From Kumtagia ephedrae (GTDB taxonomy: Bacteria > Pseudomonadota > Alphaproteobacteria > Rhizobiales > Rhizobiaceae), in assembly GCF_003012745.1 (NCBI RefSeq), contig NZ_PXYK01000005.1:186001-250000 (forward strand): 64,000 nt of DNA, given 5' to 3'. Both the position numbers and the translations under genes were made by a program. Positions 9,986 through 17,042 of this stretch are shown one piece after another (position 1 is the stretch's first letter; each line of letters opens with the position of its first letter). The notes beneath the pieces were generated by a model that saw only the letters and a list, made by a program, of their open reading frames with translations, was not told where the DNA came from and ran no database searches.

Positions 9986-10567
9986 CTATCGCCGGGCCAG
10001 CGCGCCGCTCACCAGCGAGAAGGCGGCGTCCCCGGCTGCGTCCATGTAGGCGGGGTCGCGGTTGAGCAGCACGACCGCGAAGGCGCCGTCGAGCAGGATC
10101 ACCACCTGGCGGGCGAGCTGCGCGGCGTCATCGAGACCTTCAGCCGCGAACATCGCCGCGAACCAGCTCTCGAAATCCTTCTTGTGGGCGACGCCGATCC
10201 GGATCGCCGGATGTCCCGGCATGTTGGCGAGCTCCGCCGAGGTGCGCAGGAAGGCGCAGCCTTTCCAGCTCGGACGGCTTGCTGCGCGCGCCAGGTTGCG
10301 GAAGACGGCGCGGGTCTTCTCGGCGGCGCCGCCCTCGGCCTCGGCGTACCAGCGCCGGAAGCGCGCGAGGTTCGGCTGCTCGCGCTGCCGCAGATAGGCG
10401 GCGATCAGGTCGTCCTTGCTGGCGAAGTGATAATACAGCGTGCGTTTTGTGACGCCGGCCTTTTCGGCCACCGCGTCGACGCTGACGGCGCGGATGCCCT
10501 CCCCGTAGAACAGGTCGGACGCCGCGTTGACGATGCGGTCGCGGGTGGAGGGCTCGGCTGAAGTCAT
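9986..10567 (-). CDS. TetR family transcriptional regulator
   Basis: A 193-residue repressor. Residues 8-55 form the TetR DNA-binding domain (RDRIVNAASDLFYGEGIRAV and VAEKAGVTKRTLYYHFASKD). The rest is an all-helical ligand domain with a Cys (KGCAFLR). It is divergent from the hydrolase gene at 10646, and the intergenic palindrome at 10577-10596 starts 10 bp from its ATG. This arrangement fits a local repressor of itself and the hydrolase. The ligand is unknown. Confidence 0.9.
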   Translation of the reverse strand: MTSAEPSTRDRIVNAASDLFYGEGIRAVSVDAVAEKAGVTKRTLYYHFASKDDLIAAYLRQREQPNLARFRRWYAEAEGGAAEKTRAVFRNLARAASRPSWKGCAFLRTSAELANMPGHPAIRIGVAHKKDFESWFAAMFAAEGLDDAAQLARQVVILLDGAFAVVLLNRDPAYMDAAGDAAFSLVSGALARR

Positions 10568-10576
10568 GCGCCTATG

Positions 10577-10596
10577 TATACCGACTAGTGAGTGTA
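10577..10596. promoter_or_regulatory. TetR operator candidate
   Basis: An imperfect 20-bp palindrome, TATACCGACT followed by AGTGAGTGTA (7 of 10 positions complementary), with ACTAGT at its centre. It sits between the divergent TetR and hydrolase genes, where a shared operator is expected. Confidence 0.6.
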
Positions 10597-10645
10597 ATCA
10601 ATCGCGGCGCGGACATAGGCTGGCGGCGACCGAAAGGAGCCTTTC

Positions 10646-11611
10646 ATGCTGCATCGGACCGCCACGCCCCGACCTGTCGCCATTCCCTGTTGCGACGGCG
10701 TGATGCTGGGCGGTCATTTCTGGAAAGCCGCGGGCGGCGAATGCGGCGGCACCGTCATCGTCAACCCGGCGACCGGTGTCCTCGCCCGCTACTACGGCCG
10801 CTATGCCGCCTTCCTCGCCGCCCACGGCTTCGACGTCTGGACCTACGACTATCGAGGCATCGGCGAGTCGCGGCCCGCCGACCTTCGCCGATGCGGTTAT
10901 CGCTGGCGCGACTGGGGCGAGAAGGATTTCGAAGCCGTGCTTCGCCTCGCCGGGGCGCGGGCCGGCAAAACGCCGCTGCTCGTCGTCGGCCACAGCATCG
11001 GCGGTTTCCTGCCCGGCCTCGCCGAGAGCGCCCCGGCGATCCACCGCATGCTCACCGTCGGCGCGCAATATGCCTACTGGCCGGACTATGCGCCCCGGCA
11101 GCGGACCCGGCTGTTCCTGAAATGGCATGTCGCCATGCCGCTGGTCACGGCGGCCCTCGGCTATTTTCCCGGAAGACGGCTCGGCTGGCTGGAGGACCTG
11201 CCGGCCGGCGTCGCCAATGAGTGGAGCTTTCGCGGCGCCAGGATGGAAGACAGCCATCCGCGCGCCGAGCGGCAGGCGCTTCTCGGTCGCTTCGCCGCCG
11301 TGGCGGCGCCCATCCTGGCGGTCACGGTCTCGGACGACGACTTCGCCACGCCGCGCGCCGTCCGCCGCGCCCTCGACTATTACCGCACTGCCGCCAAGTG
11401 CGAGGCGACGCTGACGCCGGCCGATCTCGGCATGGACGCGGTCGGCCATTTCGGCCTGTTCCACGACCGCCACGCCTCTGGCTTCTGGCTGGACACGCTG
11501 ATGTGGCTGCGCCATGGCACGAACCCGTGGCCGGACAAGGGTTTCGATCAATGTCCCACCGCGGGCAGAGGCGCACCTGCCGGCCGGCCATACATCACCC
11601 GCTACTATTGA
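10646..11611 (+). CDS. alpha/beta hydrolase
   Basis: 321 residues with an alpha/beta hydrolase fold. The nucleophile elbow GHSIGG supplies the Ser; YDYRGIGESRP precedes it, and DAVGHFGLFHD near residue 270 likely carries the catalytic His, with Asp in SDDDFATP. The C-terminal ~35 residues have low similarity to any fold and may be an extension. ATG at 10646 follows AAAGGAG. Likely regulated by the divergent TetR protein. Substrate not predictable; the fold also covers esterases, lipases and dehalogenases. Confidence 0.85.
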   Translation: MLHRTATPRPVAIPCCDGVMLGGHFWKAAGGECGGTVIVNPATGVLARYYGRYAAFLAAHGFDVWTYDYRGIGESRPADLRRCGYRWRDWGEKDFEAVLRLAGARAGKTPLLVVGHSIGGFLPGLAESAPAIHRMLTVGAQYAYWPDYAPRQRTRLFLKWHVAMPLVTAALGYFPGRRLGWLEDLPAGVANEWSFRGARMEDSHPRAERQALLGRFAAVAAPILAVTVSDDDFATPRAVRRALDYYRTAAKCEATLTPADLGMDAVGHFGLFHDRHASGFWLDTLMWLRHGTNPWPDKGFDQCPTAGRGAPAGRPYITRYY

Positions 11612-11711
11612 GCGCTCGTGCAGTGGGCGAGGAAACGAGTACGGCCGACAAGCAGAACCCGCACCGCAGCATCATAGCAGTCGGGATTTTGATCGCGAGC
11701 GTTGTGGCTAT

Positions 11712-12257
11712 TTAGAATGGGATACTGGACGCAGGTGGGGGTGCTTTGGGGTCTCGATCGACATCGGGCGCACCGACTTCTCCGGCCCTTTCCAGCAATG
11801 CGTTGTATTTAGATGCTACGAGACCGGGATGCTTCTGATCCTTAAGGCGTTTCAAAGCTACATGCGGATTTATGACCACGGCATGAGAAAATTCGCCCGC
11901 CATGCCTTCAGCGACACGAATAAAGCCTAATTCGTTTAAAAGGCGGATACGCTCCTGCCACGTACGGCGCGCCCTCTGACCGGTAAACCCCGCACCGTAT
12001 GCAAGCTTGGTCTGCTCTGACAGACTCACATACATCTCGGGGAAGGTGCGGCACCACAGATCGAGATATGTCGATGAGGCCGGAGTTCCCTTCGTCAAGT
12101 CGTCGATAATTGACATGATAAGGGGCATCGTTCGGGGGATGGTGACGAAGCCGTCGTATTTTTTATGATACCAAAGCTCATCCTCGATGAGATCAGGCCA
12201 CAGACGCGCTCGAAGCGCGAGCACCTTGTCGACGTATTTTTTTGGCCGCTTAGACAT
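11712..12257 (-). CDS. conserved hypothetical protein, possible winged-helix
   Basis: I do not recognise a function. The 181-residue basic protein starts at an ATG with an excellent ribosome-binding site (AAGGAG). It has no signal peptide or membrane segment. The middle (TYLDLWCRTF and SGQRARRTWQERIRLLNELGFI-like segment, residues ~75-125) looks like a helix-rich winged-helix region, and the tail is Pro-rich. Codon use is less GC-biased than neighbouring genes and it lies in an AT-richer islet between two ordinary genes, so acquisition by transfer is plausible. Its predicted leader holds two double-hairpin repeats, which suggests RNA-level control. A tie to plasmid or phage functions is only a guess. 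Confidence 0.65.
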   Translation of the reverse strand: MSKRPKKYVDKVLALRARLWPDLIEDELWYHKKYDGFVTIPRTMPLIMSIIDDLTKGTPASSTYLDLWCRTFPEMYVSLSEQTKLAYGAGFTGQRARRTWQERIRLLNELGFIRVAEGMAGEFSHAVVINPHVALKRLKDQKHPGLVASKYNALLERAGEVGAPDVDRDPKAPPPASSIPF

Positions 12258-12270
12258 GTTATTCTCCTTG

Positions 12271-12344
12271 CGGGCCGGGGTTGAACCCGGCCCTTAGTGC
12301 TGACGGTTGGTCTCTATGGGGGTGGAAGCCATAGAGTGTGCGCC
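12271..12344 (-). repeat. double-hairpin element, copy 1 (proximal leader)
   Basis: A 74-bp unit with two stable stems: GGGCCGGG/CCCGGCCC (6-nt loop) and CTCTATGG/CCATAGAG (9-nt loop). In the minus orientation the GC-rich stem ends 4 nt before the AAGGAG of the hypothetical gene. It matches copy 2 at 69 of 74 positions; all five differences lie between the stems. Confidence 0.8.
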
Positions 12345-12364
12345 GACGGCGGCACTTCGAGGAG

Positions 12365-12438
12365 CGGGCCGGGGTTGAACCCGGCCCTTAAGCCTGCCGA
12401 TTGGTCTCTATGGGGGTGGAAGCCATAGAGTGTGCGCC
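12365..12438 (-). repeat. double-hairpin element, copy 2 (distal leader)
   Basis: Second 74-bp copy, offset by 94 bp from the first, with both stems identical. Conservation of stems with change only in the linker suggests that structure is selected. Both copies lie between the predicted promoter and the start of the 181-residue gene. Confidence 0.8.
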
Positions 12439-12459
12439 ATCGACAGTTTCATACCGCTT

Positions 12460-12488
12460 AATGTAGGAGGAAATATCAATAAAATCAA
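12460..12488 (-). promoter_or_regulatory. predicted promoter of the double-hairpin leader
   Basis: On the minus strand, TTGATT (12483-12488), 17 nt and TACATT (12460-12465) form a reasonable sigma-70 promoter. Transcription from about 12453 would give a leader of roughly 195 nt containing both repeat copies. Confidence 0.5.
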
Positions 12489-12637
12489 AGAGTTAAGTGC
12501 GCCATCCGATCTTGTTAGTCTTTGAGGCTCGAAAACACTCAGTTCTCGAGATGTATATTATTTTTCGAGTGTACGCTAGGGCTCGCATACGCCAATTTTT
12601 TTTCTCTGCAAAAACAATGGTATTTTGTCATTCTTCC

Positions 12638-12691
12638 CGTGCTCTACGTGCTCTAAGTGATCCGCATGCTCGACGTGCTCGCTGTGCTCCA
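12638..12691. repeat. six 9-bp tandem repeats
   Basis: Consecutive units CGTGCTCTA, CGTGCTCTA, AGTGATCCG, CATGCTCGA, CGTGCTCGC, TGTGCTCCA share the pattern nrTGmTCnn. They lie in the non-coding islet before hss. Iteron-like binding or slippage are possible. The rest of 12489-12637 is AT-rich with no gene seen. Confidence 0.75.
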
Positions 12692-12888
12692 CGATCTTTT
12701 CCCCACTAGGCCCCCTCCCGTTCCTTGGCATGGCACCGGAACCGCGCCGTCCGTCGGCAATCCTGGAATGTATAGCGAAACCCAGAATCCGAGATTTCGC
12801 TTTATTGTGACGCCATTCTATGGGAGCCAGAGGGATCGCCCGGCTTTTCGGGCGTCAGCCCCAGGTTCAATGGAGGGACCAGCATAAA

Positions 12889-14334
12889 ATGGCGAAAGAC
12901 AAATGGCCTGTTCACGGTGAGATCACCGGCCCCGTCGTGATGATCGGCTTCGGCTCGATCGGCCGCGGCTCCCTGCCCCTCATCGAGCGCCATTTCAAAT
13001 TCGACAAGTCGCGCATGGTGGTGATCGACCCCAGCGAGGAAAACCGCAAGCTCCTGGACGAGCGCGGCATCGCCTTTGTCAAGGAGGCGGTCACCAAGGA
13101 CAACTACAAGGAGCTGCTGACCCCGCTGCTGACCAAGGGCGGCGGCCAGGGTTTCTGCGTCAACCTGTCGGTCGACACCGGCTCGGTCGAGCTGATGCAT
13201 CTCTGCCGCAAGCTCGGCGCGCTCTATGTCGACACCGTCATCGAGCCGTGGCTCGGCTTCTATTTCGACGCCGAGGCGAGCAACGCCGACCGCACCAACT
13301 ATGCCCTGCGCGAGACGCTGCTGGCGGAACGCCGCAAGCACCCCGGCGGCCCGACCGCCGTCTCCACCTGCGGCGCCAATCCCGGCATGGTGTCGTGGTT
13401 CGTCAAGCAGGCGCTGGTCGACCTGGCGAAGGATCTGGGCATCGATTTCGACGAGCCCAAGCAGCACGATCGCGAAGGCTGGGCGAAACTGATGAAGAAG
13501 GCCGGCGTGAAGGGCATCCACATCGCCGAGCGAGACACCCAGCGCACCAAGAAGCCGAAGCCGATGGACGTGTTCTGGAACACCTGGTCGGTCGAGGGTT
13601 TCATCTCGGAGGGCCTGCAGCCGGCCGAGCTCGGCTGGGGCACCCATGAGAAATGGATGCCGAAGAACGCCAAGGAGCACAAGAAGGGCAGCAAGGCGGG
13701 CATCTTCATCGAGCAGCCCGGCGCCAACACGCGCGTGCGCAGCTGGTGCCCGACGCCCGGCCCGCAATACGGCTTCCTCGTCACCCACAACGAGGCGATC
13801 TCGATCTCCGACTATTTCACCGTGCACGACAAGAAGGGCGAAGTCTCCTATCGCCCGACCTGCCACTATGCCTATCATCCCTGCAACGACGCCGTGCTGT
13901 CGCTGCACGAGATGTTCGGCGCCGCCGGCAAGTCGCAGCCGGTGCACCATGTGCTCGACGAGAACGAGCTGGTGGACGGCTCGGACGAGCTCGGCGTGCT
14001 GCTCTACGGTCACAAGAAAAACGCCTACTGGTACGGCTCGCAGCTGACGCTCGAGGAAGCACGCAAGCTGGCGCCATACCAGAACGCCACCGGCCTGCAG
14101 GTGAGTTCCGCCGTGCTGGCCGGCATGGTCTGGGCGCTGGAAAACCCGCAAGCCGGCATCGTCGAGGCCGACGAGATGGACTACCACCGCTGCCTCGAAG
14201 TGCAGCGGCCCTATCTCGGCCCGGTCAAGGGCTACTATACCGACTGGACGCCGCTCGACGACAGACCGGGCCTGTTCCCGGAAGACATCGACACGGCGGA
14301 CCCCTGGCAGTTCCGCAACATACTGGTCCGCTGA
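12889..14334 (+). CDS. hss: homospermidine synthase
   Basis: Cytoplasmic NAD-dependent enzyme that forms homospermidine from putrescine units, the characteristic polyamine of many rhizobia. The 481-residue protein has an N-terminal Rossmann motif (MIGFGSIGRGSLPLI) and conserved segments VNLSVDTGS, STCGANPGMVSWFVKQAL, YGFLVTHNEAISISDYF and the C-terminal KGYYTDWTPL. The ATG at 12889 is 11 nt after GGAGGG; an upstream in-frame start would add an unlikely basic tail. It ends at a strong terminator. Saccharopine dehydrogenase is the fold relative, but length and motifs favour Hss. Confidence 0.95.
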   Translation: MAKDKWPVHGEITGPVVMIGFGSIGRGSLPLIERHFKFDKSRMVVIDPSEENRKLLDERGIAFVKEAVTKDNYKELLTPLLTKGGGQGFCVNLSVDTGSVELMHLCRKLGALYVDTVIEPWLGFYFDAEASNADRTNYALRETLLAERRKHPGGPTAVSTCGANPGMVSWFVKQALVDLAKDLGIDFDEPKQHDREGWAKLMKKAGVKGIHIAERDTQRTKKPKPMDVFWNTWSVEGFISEGLQPAELGWGTHEKWMPKNAKEHKKGSKAGIFIEQPGANTRVRSWCPTPGPQYGFLVTHNEAISISDYFTVHDKKGEVSYRPTCHYAYHPCNDAVLSLHEMFGAAGKSQPVHHVLDENELVDGSDELGVLLYGHKKNAYWYGSQLTLEEARKLAPYQNATGLQVSSAVLAGMVWALENPQAGIVEADEMDYHRCLEVQRPYLGPVKGYYTDWTPLDDRPGLFPEDIDTADPWQFRNILVR

Positions 14335-14365
14335 CCGGCGCTTTCTGCCGCAACGGCAAAGCCTT

Positions 14366-14397
14366 GCAATCGCCCGGAAATCGGGCGATTGCTTTTT
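14366..14397 (+). terminator. rho-independent terminator of hss
   Basis: Perfect 11-bp stem GCAATCGCCCG / CGGGCGATTGC with loop GAAAT, followed by five T. It lies 32 bp after the hss stop. Confidence 0.9.
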
Positions 14398-14526
14398 CGC
14401 GCGGACCCCAAGGCATGTCGCGGAAGAAGGCCTTCACGCGACATGCCTAGGGTTCTTGATCTGCGCACGTCTTTGCCCCGGAACCGCGGACTCTTTCGGG
14501 AGACATGCTTTAGGAGAGGACTTACG

Positions 14527-14910
14527 ATGATCCAAGCACGCAAGCTGCTCAGCGCAACGGCGGTTGCAATCCTGGCGGCCGGCATTTCCGGCTGCGTCAG
14601 CGGCGGCCCCTCCGGCCCCAACTCCTCGGCGATGCGCGGCGTCGAGGGCGACTGGGTCAGCACCGACGGAGTGGCGGTATCCCGCTTCTCGGGCGGGGTG
14701 TTCACCACCAACGCGCTCGATACCGGCAACAAGCTCGCCGACGGCAGCTACAGGATCAACGGCAACGTGGTCGAGATCACCGTCGTGTCGCTGATCCGCA
14801 ATACCACCACCAACGTCAACTGCGCCCAGGTGTCGCCGAATCAGCTCAACTGCACCAGCTCGACCGGCCAGAACTTCGTGCTGACCCGCCGCTCCGCCGG
14901 CACGGCTTGA
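14527..14910 (+). CDS. Omp10-like outer membrane lipoprotein
   Basis: 127-residue lipoprotein. The signal peptide (LLSATAVAILAAGISG) ends in a lipobox before Cys, so it should be acylated and, lacking an Asp at +2, sent to the outer membrane. The mature domain closely follows Brucella Omp10: EGDWVSTDGVAVSRFSGG, then NVNCAQVSPNQLNCTSSTG with its paired Cys. Function in that family is poorly defined but linked to envelope integrity and virulence in Brucella. The ATG at 14527 follows GGAGAGGA. It has the hss terminator upstream and is probably monocistronic. Confidence 0.85.
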   Translation: MIQARKLLSATAVAILAAGISGCVSGGPSGPNSSAMRGVEGDWVSTDGVAVSRFSGGVFTTNALDTGNKLADGSYRINGNVVEITVVSLIRNTTTNVNCAQVSPNQLNCTSSTGQNFVLTRRSAGTA

Positions 14911-14943
14911 CGCCATAGGCAAGCCCTGAAAGGCATCGCGGCG

Positions 14944-15618
14944 ATGGTCTTCCTCTTCGCCGCCCTTGCCGCGATCATCCTCCTTCCGCAGCTATGGGTC
15001 CGCCTCACCATACAGCGGCATGCCGAAGACCGCCCGGACCTGCAGGGGACCGGCGGCGAGCTTGCCCGCCATCTGCTCGACCGCTTCGGTCTCAAGGACG
15101 TGAAGGTCGAGACGACCGATCGGGGCGATCATTACGACCCGGACACGAGGACGGTGCGGCTGCTTGCCCGGCATCATGACGGCCAGTCGCTGTCCGCCGT
15201 CGCCATCGCCGCGCACGAGGTCGGCCACGCCATCCAGCACGCCCGCGGCGACCGCTGGCTGGCCCTGCGCCAGCGCCTCGCCGCCTTCGCCATGCGCACC
15301 GACAGACTGGCCGTCGTCTTCTTCATCGCCGCCCCAGTGCTCGCCGGCCTCGCTCGCACGCCGGTGGCCTTTTTCGCGGTGGCCGCGATCGGCATCGCGC
15401 TGATGGCGATCCGCGTCGTCGTCGATCTCGTCACCCTGCCGGTCGAGTTCGACGCCAGTTTTTCAAAGGCGCTGCCGATTCTGCGGGAGGGCCGCTACGT
15501 CGACGACGGCGACATGCCGGCGGTGAAGAGCGTGCTGCGCGCCGCCGCCTTCACCTATCTCGCCGGGGCGCTGATCGCGCTCGTCAACCTTGCGCGCTGG
15601 ATCAGGGTACTGCGATAA
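14944..15618 (+). CDS. membrane zinc metallopeptidase (YugP-like)
   Basis: A 224-residue membrane protein of the YugP / neutral zinc peptidase family. An N-terminal membrane segment (VFLFAALAAIILLPQLWVRL) is followed by the zinc motif HEVGH at residues 91-95 and IQHARGD. Two further hydrophobic segments (FFIAAPVLAGLA and FFAVAAIGIALM) follow, with the conserved LPVEFDASFSKAL, whose Glu is the likely third ligand, and a last C-terminal hydrophobic segment. It lies 33 bp after the lipoprotein gene. Substrates of this family are unknown. Confidence 0.87.
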   Translation: MVFLFAALAAIILLPQLWVRLTIQRHAEDRPDLQGTGGELARHLLDRFGLKDVKVETTDRGDHYDPDTRTVRLLARHHDGQSLSAVAIAAHEVGHAIQHARGDRWLALRQRLAAFAMRTDRLAVVFFIAAPVLAGLARTPVAFFAVAAIGIALMAIRVVVDLVTLPVEFDASFSKALPILREGRYVDDGDMPAVKSVLRAAAFTYLAGALIALVNLARWIRVLR

Positions 15619-15641
15619 CGGGCCGACCGGAGGAAGCGGCC

Positions 15642-16898
15642 ATGACCGATCATTTCGACACGCTGGAGACGCGCGCACCGTCGGACCGCGAGGCGGCGCT
15701 GTTCGGCGCACTGCCGTCCTTTCTCGACAAAGCGACAAGGGCCGCGCCGGCATTGGCTGCTCGGCTGGCCGGCATCGACCTCTCCACCGTCACCGACCGC
15801 GCTGCGCTGGCGAAGCTGCCGGTGCTGCGCAAATCCGAGCTGATGGCGATGCAGGCGGAGACACCGCCCTTCGGCGGTTTCGCCAACCTCGGCGCGCTCG
15901 CCGGCAGGCGGGTGTTCCAATCGCCGGGGCCACTGTGGGAGCCGGAGGACGACAGCGGCGAGGCGGCCCGCGCAACCGCCCGCGCCTTCTTCGCGGCCGG
16001 CGTGCGCGCCGGCGACATCGTCCACAACGCCTTCAGCCATCACATGACGCCGGGCGGCTTCCTGCTCGACGCCGGCGCCCGCGCGCTCGGCTGCACCGTC
16101 TTTCCGGCCGGTGTCGGCAACACCGACATGCAGGTCGAGGCCGCGGCCGCGCTGAGGCCGTCCGTCTATTGCGGCACGCCCGATTTCCTGAAGACCCTGC
16201 TCGACCGCGCCGCCGAGACGGGCAAGGACCTTTCCTCGTTCAAGCGTGCGTTGGTGAGCGGCGGCGCGCTGTTCCCGTCGCTGCGCGCCGACTATCTGTC
16301 GCGCGGCATCGCGGTGATGCAGTGCTACGCGACGGCGGAGTTCGGCGTCATCGCCTACGAGACGGCGGCGCCGGACGGCACGCCCAATCCGGGCATGCTG
16401 GTCAACGAGCACGTCGTCGTCGAGATCGTGCGGCCTGGCACCGGAGAGCCCCTGGCCGACGGCGAGGTCGGCGAGGTGGTGGTGACCGGCTTCAACCCCG
16501 CCTATCCGCTGGTCCGCCTCGGCACCGGCGACCTGTCGGCGGTGCTTTCCGGCCCCTCGCCTTGCGGCCGCACCAACATGCGCATCCGCGGCTGGATGGG
16601 CCGCGCCGACCAGCGCACCAAGGTCAAGGGCATGTTCGTCGATCCGGCGCAGGTCGCCGAGGTAACCCGCCGGTTTCCCGGCGTCGCCAGGGCCCGGCTG
16701 GTGGTGAGCCGCGACGGAGCGGCGGACGCCATGACGCTGCAGGTCGAGCCGAAACCGGGGGCGGTTGTCGATGCCGCCGCCATAGGCACCGTGCTGCGCG
16801 ACGTCACCCGCCTGGGCGGCGGCGTGACGATCGTGGAGCCGGGCGCGCTGCCCAATGACGGCAAGGTGATTGCCGATGAGCGCGACTACGAGAAGTGA
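15642..16898 (+). CDS. AMP-dependent CoA ligase, phenylacetate-CoA ligase family
   Basis: 418-residue adenylate-forming enzyme of the PaaK family. It has the fold's FSHHMTPGG and YCGTPDFLKTLL segments, the AMP loop region QCYATAEFGVIAYE, and the C-terminal hinge and catalytic part with RADQRTKVKGMFVDP and NDGKVIADERDYEK. Good ribosome-binding site (GGAGG) 8 nt before the ATG. The aromatic acid substrate cannot be assigned, since no phenylacetate pathway genes are nearby. It may activate another aryl or acyl acid. Confidence 0.85.
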   Translation: MTDHFDTLETRAPSDREAALFGALPSFLDKATRAAPALAARLAGIDLSTVTDRAALAKLPVLRKSELMAMQAETPPFGGFANLGALAGRRVFQSPGPLWEPEDDSGEAARATARAFFAAGVRAGDIVHNAFSHHMTPGGFLLDAGARALGCTVFPAGVGNTDMQVEAAAALRPSVYCGTPDFLKTLLDRAAETGKDLSSFKRALVSGGALFPSLRADYLSRGIAVMQCYATAEFGVIAYETAAPDGTPNPGMLVNEHVVVEIVRPGTGEPLADGEVGEVVVTGFNPAYPLVRLGTGDLSAVLSGPSPCGRTNMRIRGWMGRADQRTKVKGMFVDPAQVAEVTRRFPGVARARLVVSRDGAADAMTLQVEPKPGAVVDAAAIGTVLRDVTRLGGGVTIVEPGALPNDGKVIADERDYEK

Positions 16899-17042
16899 GC
16901 CTGATGGCAGGCATCTTTCCTGCACCCGATTCCGCTTGCATCGGCCCGGCGCCGATGAAAACATGCGGGGACCGGCCATGTCAGAAAACAGTCAAGACGA
17001 CGCGCTAGAGGCGCGTGGCATGGCTCACCCGGGGAGAAACAG

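Noticed and set aside
12258..12440. type III toxin-antitoxin (ToxIN-like) RNA repeats
   Set aside because: The units are much longer than ToxI repeats, only two copies exist, and the downstream protein lacks ToxN-like features.
12258..12440. tRNA-like element (GC-rich stem with a TTCAAC loop)
   Set aside because: The loop resembles a T-arm, but acceptor and D-arm pairing are absent and the second stem is too long for an anticodon arm.
12802..14187. 461-codon minus-strand open frame opposite hss
   Set aside because: The hss motifs and ribosome-binding site on the plus strand explain the region.
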